From contig CADCNQ010000026.1 in NCBI GenBank assembly GCA_902802815.1, positions 1-34,419 of the forward strand: DNA of 34,419 bases, in the 5' to 3' direction. The notes beneath the pieces are model-generated. The model made no database searches, had not been told where the DNA came from, and saw only the letters and a program-made list of their open reading frames with translations. The DNA comes from an uncultured Bacteroidales bacterium (GTDB taxonomy: Bacteria > Bacteroidota > Bacteroidia > Bacteroidales > Bacteroidaceae). Shown piece by piece: positions 25,200 to 34,074 of this stretch (position 1 is its first letter; every line of letters starts with the position of its first letter). The translations under genes and the position numbers were made by a program.

Positions 25200-26099
25200 A
25201 TGAAACAGAAAACCCTTGGAGGCACATTCTCGCTAAAGAGCAAAGGACTGCACACAGGTCTCGACCTCACCGTGACGATGGGGCCCGCACCCGTGAATCA
25301 CGGATATCTCATCTGTCGCACAGATTTGGAAGGAAAACCCGTGCTGCAATGTCTGGCGGAAAACGTGACCGAAACGACACGTGGCACCGTGCTGAATGTG
25401 AACGGCGTGAAATGCAGCACCATCGAACACGGTATGGCTGCACTCATGGCTGCCGGAATCAACAACGTGTGGATAGAGGTGAACGGCCCCGAGTTCCCCA
25501 TACTCGACGGTAGCGCCGTACTATACGCACAGGAGATAGAGAAAGTGGGCGTGGTGGAACAGGACGCAGACATCGAACCGCTTGTCATCACGGAGACCGT
25601 AGAGGTGAAGGACGAGAAGACTGGCAGCTGGATAAAGATAGAACCGGCCGACCGCTTTGAGGTGAATGCCACAGTCAAGTTCCCCGGCCAGGTGCTTGGA
25701 GACAGCTCTGCATCTATTGAAAACATGGCAAACTTCAAGGAAGACCTCGCTGCAGCACGCACCTTTGTCTTCGTCAGGGAGATAGCTCCTCTTCTGGAGA
25801 TGGGACTCATCAAAGGCGGCGACCTCGACAATGCTGTCGTGATATACGAAGTGGAAATGCCGCAGGAGAAACTCGACGCTCTCTGCGATAAGGTCGGTAC
25901 AGAAAGGAGAAATGCCACCAAGCTGGGATACATACAGCACCGTCCTCTGCGTTGGGACAACGAATGCGCACGCCACAAGGTGTTGGACATCATAGGCGAC
26001 ATGGCACTTGTGGGACGCTCCATAAAAGGCAGAATCACTGCCTACAAACCAGGACATACAATCAACAATATATTTGCACGTAAACTCAGAGAACTATGA
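25200..26099 (+). CDS. lpxC: UDP-3-O-acyl-N-acetylglucosamine deacetylase, without the FabZ half
   Basis: LpxC removes acetate from the acylated UDP-GlcNAc and commits it to lipid A. Zinc ligands are visible: His77 in STIEHGMAAL, then His259 and Asp263 in RHKVLDIIGD; His286 in KPGHTINN is the acid-base residue. In most Bacteroidota LpxC is fused to FabZ (about 460 residues). Here the frame stops at residue 299, 13 residues after the catalytic His, and the stop overlaps the lpxA start by 4 nt. It therefore looks like a clean single-domain gene, not a frameshift: no FabZ-like sequence follows before lpxA. It is also shorter at the C-terminus than E. coli LpxC. Confidence 0.95.
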   Translation: MKQKTLGGTFSLKSKGLHTGLDLTVTMGPAPVNHGYLICRTDLEGKPVLQCLAENVTETTRGTVLNVNGVKCSTIEHGMAALMAAGINNVWIEVNGPEFPILDGSAVLYAQEIEKVGVVEQDADIEPLVITETVEVKDEKTGSWIKIEPADRFEVNATVKFPGQVLGDSSASIENMANFKEDLAAARTFVFVREIAPLLEMGLIKGGDLDNAVVIYEVEMPQEKLDALCDKVGTERRNATKLGYIQHRPLRWDNECARHKVLDIIGDMALVGRSIKGRITAYKPGHTINNIFARKLREL

Positions 26100-26863
26100 T
26101 ATCACCATTAGCTTACATCCATCCTGAAGCCAAAATCGGCAACAACTGTGAGATAGGTCCCTTCTGCTACATCGACAGGAATGTGGAGATTGGAGACAAC
26201 AACACACTCATGAACTCTGTGACTGTGCTCTACGGTTCGCGCATCGGAAACGGCAATACGTTCTTCCCCGGTGCCGTAATAGGTGCCATCCCGCAGGACC
26301 TCAAATTCGTGGGCGAAGAGTCGACGGCAGAAATCGGTGACAACAACAAGATAAGAGAGAATGTCACCATCAATCGCGGTACAGCAGCCAAGGGACGCAC
26401 AGTAGTGGGTTCGGGTAATCTGCTGATGGAAGGTGTACACGTGGCTCACGATGCCATTGTGGGCAACCAATGTATTATCGGTAACGGTACGAAGCTCGCC
26501 GGTGAGACTATCATTGACGACAAGGCCATACTCTCCGCTCACGTGCTCCTGCACCAGTTCTGCCGCGTAGGTTCCTACGTGATGGTGGGCGGCGGCACAC
26601 GTTCTTCACAGGACATACTGCCCTTCTCAATGATTGCAAGAGACCCCGCCGCATTTTGCGGACTTAATATGGTGGGACTCAAGCGTCGCGGTTTCGACCG
26701 TGAGACTATCGACAACATCCACCGCACATATCAAATAATACTTCAGGGTACGGGACTTCTGAAAGACCTCCTGGAACAGGTGGAGAGAGAAATACCGCAG
26801 AGTGAGGAACGCGACTACATCCTCGACTTTATCCGCAGCAGCAAACGTGGCTTCATACGATAA
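26096..26863 (+). CDS. lpxA: Acyl-ACP--UDP-N-acetylglucosamine O-acyltransferase
   Basis: LpxA starts lipid A synthesis by placing a hydroxyacyl chain on UDP-GlcNAc. The 255 residues are the normal length. Hexapeptide repeats begin at once (SPLAYIHPEAKIGNNCEIGPFCYIDRNVEIG), the catalytic His118 lies in VHVAHDAIVGN, and the C-terminal helical part begins around NMVGLKRRGFDRETID. It overlaps lpxC by 4 nt and miaA by about 17 nt. LpxD, LpxC and LpxA thus cover the first three lipid A steps in one cluster. Confidence 0.97.
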   Translation: MISPLAYIHPEAKIGNNCEIGPFCYIDRNVEIGDNNTLMNSVTVLYGSRIGNGNTFFPGAVIGAIPQDLKFVGEESTAEIGDNNKIRENVTINRGTAAKGRTVVGSGNLLMEGVHVAHDAIVGNQCIIGNGTKLAGETIIDDKAILSAHVLLHQFCRVGSYVMVGGGTRSSQDILPFSMIARDPAAFCGLNMVGLKRRGFDRETIDNIHRTYQIILQGTGLLKDLLEQVEREIPQSEERDYILDFIRSSKRGFIR

Positions 26864-27719
26864 GGAACTTGTCGTGATACTTGGTCCCACAGCGGTGGGA
26901 AAAACCAAACTGGCACTCGAGAAGGCAGAAGAATGGGGATGCCCCATAATCGGATGCGACAGTCGCCAGATATATAAAGGAATGAGCATCGGGACAGCGG
27001 CTCCCACACCAGAGGAACTCGCAAGAGTGAAACATTACATGGTGGGTGTTCTCGAACTGGAGGACTACTACTCCGCTGCCCGATATGAAGAGGACGTAAT
27101 AAAACTGCTGGACGAACTCTTCAGGAGTCACCAGCGGGTGATTCTCTCAGGTGGGTCGATGATGTATATAGATGCTGTGTGCAACGGTATTGACGACATC
27201 CCCACCATAGACGATGAAGTGAGAGACACATTGAAACAACGACTGGCAACAGAGGGGCTCTCCCCTCTCCTCGCGGAACTGCGACTGTTTGACCCCGAAC
27301 ACTACAACCGGGTGGATCACAGAAACACAAGACGCGTGGTGCACGCTCTCGAAGTGTGCTACACCAGCGGAAAACCCTACTCAAGTTTCCTCCTGGCCGG
27401 AAAAAAGGAGAGACCGTTCAAAATAACGAAGATAGGTCTGACGCGGGAGCGAGACGACTTGTTCGAGCGAATCAACAAGAGAGTGGACATGATGATGGAA
27501 CAGGGATTTATGGAAGAAGCCAGGAGGCTGTATCCATACCGACATCTGAACAGTCTTAATACTGTGGGATACAAGGAACTTTTTCAGGTAATCTCAGGAG
27601 AATGGTCTCTGGAAATGGCTGTAGAAAGAATTAAAAAGAATACTCGCGTCTACGCGAAAAAACAAATGACTTGGTTTAATAAAGATGCTGAAATAGCATG
27701 GACAAATTTGACAAAATAA
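26847..27719 (+). CDS. miaA: tRNA dimethylallyltransferase
   Basis: MiaA puts a dimethylallyl group on A37 of tRNAs that read codons starting with U. The P-loop is GPTAVGKT, followed by IIGCDSRQIYKGMSIGTAAPT; the usual GGTGLY is GGSMMY here. The C-terminal region (VGYKELFQVISGEWSLEMAVERIKKNTRVYAKKQMTWF) is typical. No ATG precedes the P-loop, so a GTG start is needed. GTG at 26847 (M-ASYDKELVVILGPT) puts the P-loop at the usual distance and gives about 290 residues; GTG at 26802 would add 15 residues over lpxA. It overlaps the PBP gene by 22 nt. Confidence 0.92.
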   Translation: MASYDKELVVILGPTAVGKTKLALEKAEEWGCPIIGCDSRQIYKGMSIGTAAPTPEELARVKHYMVGVLELEDYYSAARYEEDVIKLLDELFRSHQRVILSGGSMMYIDAVCNGIDDIPTIDDEVRDTLKQRLATEGLSPLLAELRLFDPEHYNRVDHRNTRRVVHALEVCYTSGKPYSSFLLAGKKERPFKITKIGLTRERDDLFERINKRVDMMMEQGFMEEARRLYPYRHLNSLNTVGYKELFQVISGEWSLEMAVERIKKNTRVYAKKQMTWFNKDAEIAWTNLTK

Positions 27720-29962
27720 AGAAAATAATCAACATGGCATTCATGCACGGCCCGCTGTGGCGCAGAATGCTGGTGTGGTTGCTTGCTGTAATCATGTTTG
27801 TCGTGTGCTTCCTGGGACTTGTGGATATTAACTTCCTGTGGCTGTTCGGCAAAAGTCCCGGTTTTGCAGACATCAAGAATCCTGTCGTGTCTGAAGCCAG
27901 CGAGGTGTACAGTGCAGACGGCGTGCTGATGGGACGATACTACAACGAGAACCGTACGCCCGTGAAATACGAACAGATTTCGCCCATACTCATCCGCACA
28001 CTTATCGCAACGGAAGACGAGAGATTCTACTACCATCACGGAGTGGACTTCCAGGGACTCTTCGCAGCCGGAAAGGATATGATGAGGGGCAATGCACGCG
28101 GAGCGTCCACCATAACACAGCAATTGGCAAAGAACCTGTTCCGCGTCCGCACACGCTACTCCACGGGACTTTGCGGTCACATCCCCGGTGTGAAACTTCT
28201 GGTGATGAAGATGAAGGAATGGATTGTGGCTGAGAAACTGGAATTCATCTACACCAAGGAAGACATCCTCACAATGTATTTCAACACCGTGGATTTCGGT
28301 TCGAACGCCTTCGGAATCAAGATTGCGGCACGCAGTTATTTCAACACCACGCCGGACAGTCTCAACTATGAACAGTCGGCAATACTCGTGGGACTGCTAA
28401 AAGCAACGTCTACATACAATCCGCGACTTAACCCCAAGAATGCTCTCTCGCGCCGCAATGTCGTGCTGGAAAACCTCTACGACCACGACGGCATAATCAT
28501 CAACGGCAAGAAAGCCACCAGAGAGCAGCTCGATTCGCTCAAATCCCTGCCCGTGACACTCAGAGTCAAACATACTGACAACGAAGCACAAAACGGCATC
28601 GCTCCGTACTTCAGGCAGGAACTGAAGAAATATATCAACACACTCTGTGAAGCAGGACTCGTGAAGGGATGCGACAGCACTTCGACATTGGACCTTGATG
28701 TGGACGGCGTGAAGATATACACCACCATTGACACCCGAATACAGAAACATGCAGAAGATGCCGTGAAGAAGCAGATGGCATCGTTGCAGGAGAAGTTCAA
28801 TGCCCATTGGGGCAGCACTCCCCCGTGGACAGACCGTCAGGGACGTGAGATTCCAGGCTTCGTGGAGAATGTTGCAAAAAACAATCACACGGAGAATCTT
28901 GATTCCGTACGTGAAATGCTCAGATATCTGCATTGCGGCTTCGTGGCAATAGAACCTGACACACGAGAGGTGAAAGCATGGGTCGGAGACATCGACTACG
29001 ACAAATGGAAATACGACAAGGTGACAGCAATGCGCCAGCCGGGCAGCACCTTCAAACTCTTTGCCTACGCCGAGGCAATGAATCAGGGAATGAAACCTAC
29101 CGATCACAGAGTGGACAAGTGGATGGCATACCCTGATACGAGTGCTTCCGGCGAGGTGAAGATATACGCTCCACATAATGCCAACGGATTCTTCTCCGGC
29201 TCCAATATGCCTCTGAGATCTGCGTTTGCACAGAGTATTAACTCTGTTGCCGTAAAAATCGGACAGGAAGTCGGCATCCCTAATATAATAAGGACTGCAC
29301 ACGCAATGGGAATACACTCGCCTCTGCAGAATGTAAAGTCGCTGCCGCTGGGATCCTGCGACGTGAATCTGCTTGAACTGGTGAACTCCTACTGTACTGT
29401 CATTGCCGATGGAGAATACGAAGATCCGATTATGATTACAAAGATAGAGGATCGTCACGGACGCACGATATACGAGGCTAAACACAACAGGCAACAAGCC
29501 ATCCCCTATCGCAGCGCATTCTTCATGCGTAAGATGCTGGAAGCCGGACTCCGGGAATCGGGAGGCACATCTATGGCTTTATGGCCTTACATACACCCTG
29601 TACTGCAATATTCGGAATTCGGAGGAAAAACCGGGACATCCAACAACCACTCCGATGCGTGGTTTGTAGGTGTGACACCTAAGATGGTGGCCGGTGCATG
29701 GGTTGGCGGAGAGTTCCGTTGCATTCATTTCCGCACAGGACAGCTGGGACAAGGCAGCCGGACAGCTCTGCCCGTATTCGGATATTTTATCCAATCCCTG
29801 CTGAAAGATGACAAATTCCCGAAATATCGTGAAAAATTTGAGAAACCCAAAGAACCAATCCGCGAAGACGAATGGATGTGTAAGGGCGTATTGGCTATAC
29901 ATCCGGATTCTTTGAGAAACGATTCCATCAGAAGAGACACAATAGCATCATCACAACAATAA
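27698..29962 (+). CDS. Class A penicillin-binding protein (PBP1A-type transglycosylase/transpeptidase)
   Basis: This bifunctional enzyme polymerises and cross-links peptidoglycan. After a basic cytosolic N-terminus there is one membrane helix (about 24-45). The GT51 domain shows TEDERFYYHHG (Glu106), GASTITQQLAKNLF and KEWIVAEKLE (Glu174). The transpeptidase domain has SxxK as STFK (Ser450, Lys453), SIN (513-515) and KTG (644-646). At 754 residues the size fits PBP1A-type enzymes, with the insert between the domains around 360-400. The start overlaps miaA by 22 nt. The transcript probably ends near here, though no intrinsic terminator is visible in the 61-nt gap that follows. Confidence 0.95.
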   Translation: MDKFDKIKKIINMAFMHGPLWRRMLVWLLAVIMFVVCFLGLVDINFLWLFGKSPGFADIKNPVVSEASEVYSADGVLMGRYYNENRTPVKYEQISPILIRTLIATEDERFYYHHGVDFQGLFAAGKDMMRGNARGASTITQQLAKNLFRVRTRYSTGLCGHIPGVKLLVMKMKEWIVAEKLEFIYTKEDILTMYFNTVDFGSNAFGIKIAARSYFNTTPDSLNYEQSAILVGLLKATSTYNPRLNPKNALSRRNVVLENLYDHDGIIINGKKATREQLDSLKSLPVTLRVKHTDNEAQNGIAPYFRQELKKYINTLCEAGLVKGCDSTSTLDLDVDGVKIYTTIDTRIQKHAEDAVKKQMASLQEKFNAHWGSTPPWTDRQGREIPGFVENVAKNNHTENLDSVREMLRYLHCGFVAIEPDTREVKAWVGDIDYDKWKYDKVTAMRQPGSTFKLFAYAEAMNQGMKPTDHRVDKWMAYPDTSASGEVKIYAPHNANGFFSGSNMPLRSAFAQSINSVAVKIGQEVGIPNIIRTAHAMGIHSPLQNVKSLPLGSCDVNLLELVNSYCTVIADGEYEDPIMITKIEDRHGRTIYEAKHNRQQAIPYRSAFFMRKMLEAGLRESGGTSMALWPYIHPVLQYSEFGGKTGTSNNHSDAWFVGVTPKMVAGAWVGGEFRCIHFRTGQLGQGSRTALPVFGYFIQSLLKDDKFPKYREKFEKPKEPIREDEWMCKGVLAIHPDSLRNDSIRRDTIASSQQ

Positions 29963-30023
29963 TTAACTATTGAAAAATAAACCATTGAAAAATAATAAAA
30001 TCAAACTAATAAAACAACAAACC

Positions 30024-31160
30024 ATGAAAAAATTTGCTCTACTCGCAGTTGTTGCATGTGCGCTGACTGCAAACGCTAAGAACGAAGGTGGCTATCTCTT
30101 CACGTACTTCACCGGTAACGCTCCTGAACAGGAGCAGATTCACTATGCTCTTTCTGACGACGGATGGAATTACACTCCCATCAACGACGGAGCACCCGTG
30201 ATTCTCTCCGACACGATTGCCATTAAGAAGTGCGTGCGCGACCCTCATATCCTTCGCGGTAACGACGGATGGTTCTATCAGGTCATCACAGACATGCGCT
30301 GCTGGGACGGATGGAGTTCCAATCGCGGTTTGATTCTGATGCGTTCCAAGGATCTCATCAAATGGCAGCACCACGCTATTAATTTCCCCGATCGCTACAA
30401 GGGAACGGATTTCGCAAAGGTGACTCGTGTGTGGGCTCCGCAGACCATCTGGGATGAGAAGGCCGGCAAGTATATGGTGTACTACTCTCTGCGCACAGGC
30501 GACGAAGCACCTATCCCTTACGACCGCGTGTATTGGAACTATGCCAACGCAGACTTCTCCGATCTGGAAGGTGAACCGCAGGTACTCTTCGATGTACACG
30601 ATGCTGCCATTGATACAGATATTATAAAGGATGATAATGGCGACTATCATGTCTTCTTCAAAACAGAGGGTGCAAAACAGAAGGGTATCAAGCAGTTCAT
30701 CACAAAGGATATCCACACTCTTCTCTCACAGGAGCCGCGCAAGGAATTCTGTCAGGACACAAACGAAGCTGTTGAAGGAAGCGGAGTGTTCCGTCTGCAC
30801 GACGGCACATGGGTGCTGATGTATGACTGCTACGGAGCTCATCACTACCAGTTCTGCAAGTCAACAGACCTGATTCATTTCAAGGCCGTACAGAACACCA
30901 AGACTCACGGCAAGTTCACACCTCGTCACGGAACGGTGATTGCAATCACCAAGAGCGAGAGGGAACTTCTTGAAACATGGAGCAGACTGATGGTTGCAAC
31001 CCGTGATCTCAAGCAGCGTGCCGTGCCCACTTTGACACTCACACAGCTGAAGGGACGCAAGGATATGATTAAGGATCTGAACGCTGTGCTTGACGGTCCC
31101 GTGGACATCAAGGCCTACAAAGCTGCTGAAGCTCGTCTGAAGGCATTCTTCAGCAAGTAA
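30024..31160 (+). CDS. Secreted GH43-family glycoside hydrolase
   Basis: GH43 enzymes are five-bladed propellers cutting arabinose- or xylose-containing chains. From the ATG at 30024 the protein has 378 residues and a clear signal peptide (MKKFALLAVVACALTANA). A longer frame from a TTG at 29970 would bury the signal and was rejected. The three acidic residues are visible: Asp73 in VRDPHI (base), Asp197 in AAIDTDII (pKa modulator) and Glu251 in AVEGSGVF (acid). Several propeller-like YxVYYSxR and VLMYD strands support the fold. The subfamily, and so the substrate, cannot be given. The 61-nt leader contains a 12-nt direct repeat (ATTGAAAAATAA) and no consensus promoter. Confidence 0.85.
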   Translation: MKKFALLAVVACALTANAKNEGGYLFTYFTGNAPEQEQIHYALSDDGWNYTPINDGAPVILSDTIAIKKCVRDPHILRGNDGWFYQVITDMRCWDGWSSNRGLILMRSKDLIKWQHHAINFPDRYKGTDFAKVTRVWAPQTIWDEKAGKYMVYYSLRTGDEAPIPYDRVYWNYANADFSDLEGEPQVLFDVHDAAIDTDIIKDDNGDYHVFFKTEGAKQKGIKQFITKDIHTLLSQEPRKEFCQDTNEAVEGSGVFRLHDGTWVLMYDCYGAHHYQFCKSTDLIHFKAVQNTKTHGKFTPRHGTVIAITKSERELLETWSRLMVATRDLKQRAVPTLTLTQLKGRKDMIKDLNAVLDGPVDIKAYKAAEARLKAFFSK

Positions 31161-31201
31161 GATAACCACCAAAGTTACATTAACAACTAATACCTAAAAC
31201 A

Positions 31202-34072
31202 ATGAAACGTTTCATCCTAATGTGTATGGTGTTGCTAGGCGGCATCAACACCTTTGCAAGAAACACGGTAGTAAACGTGGAGCAAGTGACTACAGAGGTG
31301 ACACTTATGGACGATGTGGATTACACAATCACATCCACGACACCGTTTACAAGTGCCGGAATAGTGAATATTGTGAATACAGATTATGCTGTTGTCATAA
31401 TAAAAAACGTAAAGCCCTCTGTGGTATTGGCTGACGGAACACTGAGTCACATACGTATCAACGGTAATGTTGCCAAAAACAACTCCAACTGTCAGGTTCG
31501 TATGTATGATAGAGGAACTATAATCTTCCCTTATGGTTCCAGTTCTTCATTCAAGCCTCTTACCTGTTACGACAAGGCCAATTTCGAAGGCAACTCGTCT
31601 AATAACTTCACGGAAGGCCATAATGGCGGTTTCATGAATAATATCATCCCCAGCTTTAATAACAAGATACGTTCTTTCGTCCTCAAAAGAGGATATATGG
31701 TAACCTTCGCTGTGGGCCAGAACGGCTGGGGATATTCCCGTTGTTTTATTGCTGACCAGGAAGATCTTAAGATTGCATCTCTACCCTATCCGATTAACGG
31801 AAAGATTTCATCATATCGTATTTTAAAATGGTGGAACGCTTCCAAGAGTGGCGTCGGCGACACAAATGACAAGAACTGCCTCTCTGCTCTCAATTCCTCC
31901 TGGTGCTACCGTATGTGGCCAGATCCTCAGGGATTGAACTACCAGCCGGATATCGAATACGTGCCACACCACTACAAGGAAAACTATCCTACGGCAGGAG
32001 CTTTGGGCAGTCAGAATTTCTCCTGTCACATGAAGGGCAATAACGAGCCTGGCAACTCCGCTGACGAAGCGCCGTGCACAGTAGATGATGTTTTGGCAAA
32101 CTGGGAAGACCATATGCGCACAGGTTTGCGTCTCTGTTCAGAGTCATCACACGACGGCAGCTGGGCGCATTTACAGGAATTTATCAGAAAGATTGACGAA
32201 CGCGGATGGCGCTGCGACATTCTCGACCTGCATTGTTATTGGGGCGCCAGCAGTTTTGGAGACTTCTCCAATTACTATAATAACTACGGAAAACGTCCTA
32301 TTTGGATATCCGAATGGATGTGGGGTGCAAGCTGGAATTCCGGTAACTGGTCATCCGGTGGTATCTTCGCACAGGCTCCAGACGGCCCCGGCTCCTACTC
32401 TGTAGCAAACCAACAATGCATGCTCAACGGGGCCAGCCCAATACTCGACAAACTAAATAGCAGCAAATATGTGGAACGCTATGCCATTTGGAACTCAGAG
32501 AATGTCGCATCCAAGGCTTATTATAATGGAGCACCTTCCCTGTGGGGTGACTATTATGCTGCAAACACCGGCGGATTAGGCTATGATGCAACAATACAGA
32601 AGATACCGACCAACCGGCCTGTCGTTCCAACAGAAATGGGACTTTCCGGTTCGTACTCCAAACTTACAGAGGAAGCTGTGCTGACCTGGGAGGATGGCAA
32701 CTATGAGCGTATAGACTCTTTCTCTGTTCAGGTGAAAAGACCCGGTTCTTCAGTCTTTACAACTATAGGTGCTGTATATCCTGCAGACCAGAATGCGAAA
32801 GATAACACAACTACTGCTACATATACATTTGTAGATTCTGAAGCTGTTGTCGGTTCAAATACATATAAAGTTATTGCTCGCTACAATGGAAGCAATTTCT
32901 CATCCAACGAGGCTATTGTCGGAGTCTCCAGCAACAAAGATATTGGATATCTCCGTTATGGTGAGGCACAGCTTACAGGTACAGCAGCAAATGATGTTAA
33001 TTATACCAAAAGCTTCGAAGCAAGAAAGAGTCCTTACATAGTCCTTTCTGCCCCTACAGCCAAGAACAACTTTGGTAAGTTCCTGAATATCCAGACCTCC
33101 TCCATCAGCAAATTCTCTGCTGTAATGACTCCGTTCGTGAAAAACACAAGTGGAGATTTATACGACATCACAGCCGCAGAGGCAGCTTCGTATATAGCAT
33201 TGCCGAAAGACAGCACTTATTTCGAGATTCCAAGTATTGCAGATCCGGCTGTTTCCCTGAAACTGCAGTGTGGAACTGCATCCGGCAAGGTAGGAGCTGA
33301 AAACGTACATGTGACTTTTGATGTCCCGTTTGACGATGGAGTGATACCCGTTGTTATCGTCACAGCAATTAAGTCTACAAGCATTACCTATGGTATGCAG
33401 CCTCGCGTGGAGAATATTACGAACACTGGTTTTGACGTACGTATTGAACGTCCTGCATACTACAGTTCCAGAACATTTACAACCGTATCAGTATATTACT
33501 TCGCGATGGAACCCGGCGAAGCTTCCCTCGGAGGTGGATTGCTGATATCCGCACAGAGATATGAAGATGCCCTTGAGAAAGGAAGAACTTACGGAAAGCC
33601 GGTTACATTGACAACTCCACTAGTGAAACCGAATATTGTGTTTGGAGCACAGTCCATCAAACATGATGCTTTGCGTGAAGTGTTTATCGGCAATACGACA
33701 AAGACTACGATAGACGGCTATCAGTACACAACGGCAATCACTCCTTATGCATATCTGGATGGTTCAGCAACAACAACAGGTACAGCCTACAGTCCTTCGG
33801 AGGATCTCGGATTCATTGCTGTCGCGACAGACCCCAACGGCAATCCTGAGGATGAACCCACAATCACAGGCATACGCGATGTCATTTCCGGCGGCACGTC
33901 ACAGGATGCGTCATTTGATGCATGGACAGAGGGTAATATTATTCGTTGCAGCAATGCAGATGTACGTGTATATACGACAGCCGGTCTCGAAGTGAAACTC
34001 AACACTTCACTTTCAAAGGGACTTTATATCGTATCTGACGGAAAGACAAGTAAGAAAATTAATATCAGATAA
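31202..34072 (+). CDS. Secreted GH128/Asl1-like glycoside hydrolase with a T9SS-type C-terminal tail
   Basis: The 956-residue protein starts with a signal peptide (MKRFILMCMVLLGGINTFA). A strand-rich region fills about 20-200. Residues about 210-440 look like a clan-A TIM barrel of the Glyco_hydro_cc/GH128 type: KGNNEPG (Glu282, putative acid), DILDLHCYWG and PIWISEWMWG (Glu371, putative nucleophile). GH128 members cut beta-1,3-glucan. About 485-585 resembles a fibronectin type III domain, followed by repeated beta-sandwich-like segments. The last 60 residues (VRVYTTAGLEVKL, then SKGLYIVSDGK) resemble the type A T9SS sorting domain, so export to the surface is likely. Codons look more AT-rich than in the genes to the left. 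Catalytic family moderately sure. Confidence 0.7.
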   Translation: MKRFILMCMVLLGGINTFARNTVVNVEQVTTEVTLMDDVDYTITSTTPFTSAGIVNIVNTDYAVVIIKNVKPSVVLADGTLSHIRINGNVAKNNSNCQVRMYDRGTIIFPYGSSSSFKPLTCYDKANFEGNSSNNFTEGHNGGFMNNIIPSFNNKIRSFVLKRGYMVTFAVGQNGWGYSRCFIADQEDLKIASLPYPINGKISSYRILKWWNASKSGVGDTNDKNCLSALNSSWCYRMWPDPQGLNYQPDIEYVPHHYKENYPTAGALGSQNFSCHMKGNNEPGNSADEAPCTVDDVLANWEDHMRTGLRLCSESSHDGSWAHLQEFIRKIDERGWRCDILDLHCYWGASSFGDFSNYYNNYGKRPIWISEWMWGASWNSGNWSSGGIFAQAPDGPGSYSVANQQCMLNGASPILDKLNSSKYVERYAIWNSENVASKAYYNGAPSLWGDYYAANTGGLGYDATIQKIPTNRPVVPTEMGLSGSYSKLTEEAVLTWEDGNYERIDSFSVQVKRPGSSVFTTIGAVYPADQNAKDNTTTATYTFVDSEAVVGSNTYKVIARYNGSNFSSNEAIVGVSSNKDIGYLRYGEAQLTGTAANDVNYTKSFEARKSPYIVLSAPTAKNNFGKFLNIQTSSISKFSAVMTPFVKNTSGDLYDITAAEAASYIALPKDSTYFEIPSIADPAVSLKLQCGTASGKVGAENVHVTFDVPFDDGVIPVVIVTAIKSTSITYGMQPRVENITNTGFDVRIERPAYYSSRTFTTVSVYYFAMEPGEASLGGGLLISAQRYEDALEKGRTYGKPVTLTTPLVKPNIVFGAQSIKHDALREVFIGNTTKTTIDGYQYTTAITPYAYLDGSATTTGTAYSPSEDLGFIAVATDPNGNPEDEPTITGIRDVISGGTSQDASFDAWTEGNIIRCSNADVRVYTTAGLEVKLNTSLSKGLYIVSDGKTSKKINIR

Positions 34073-34074
34073 AC

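Noticed and set aside
29970..30023. 18-residue N-terminal extension of the GH43 protein from a TTG
   Set aside because: It precedes a perfect signal peptide that begins at the ATG 30024.
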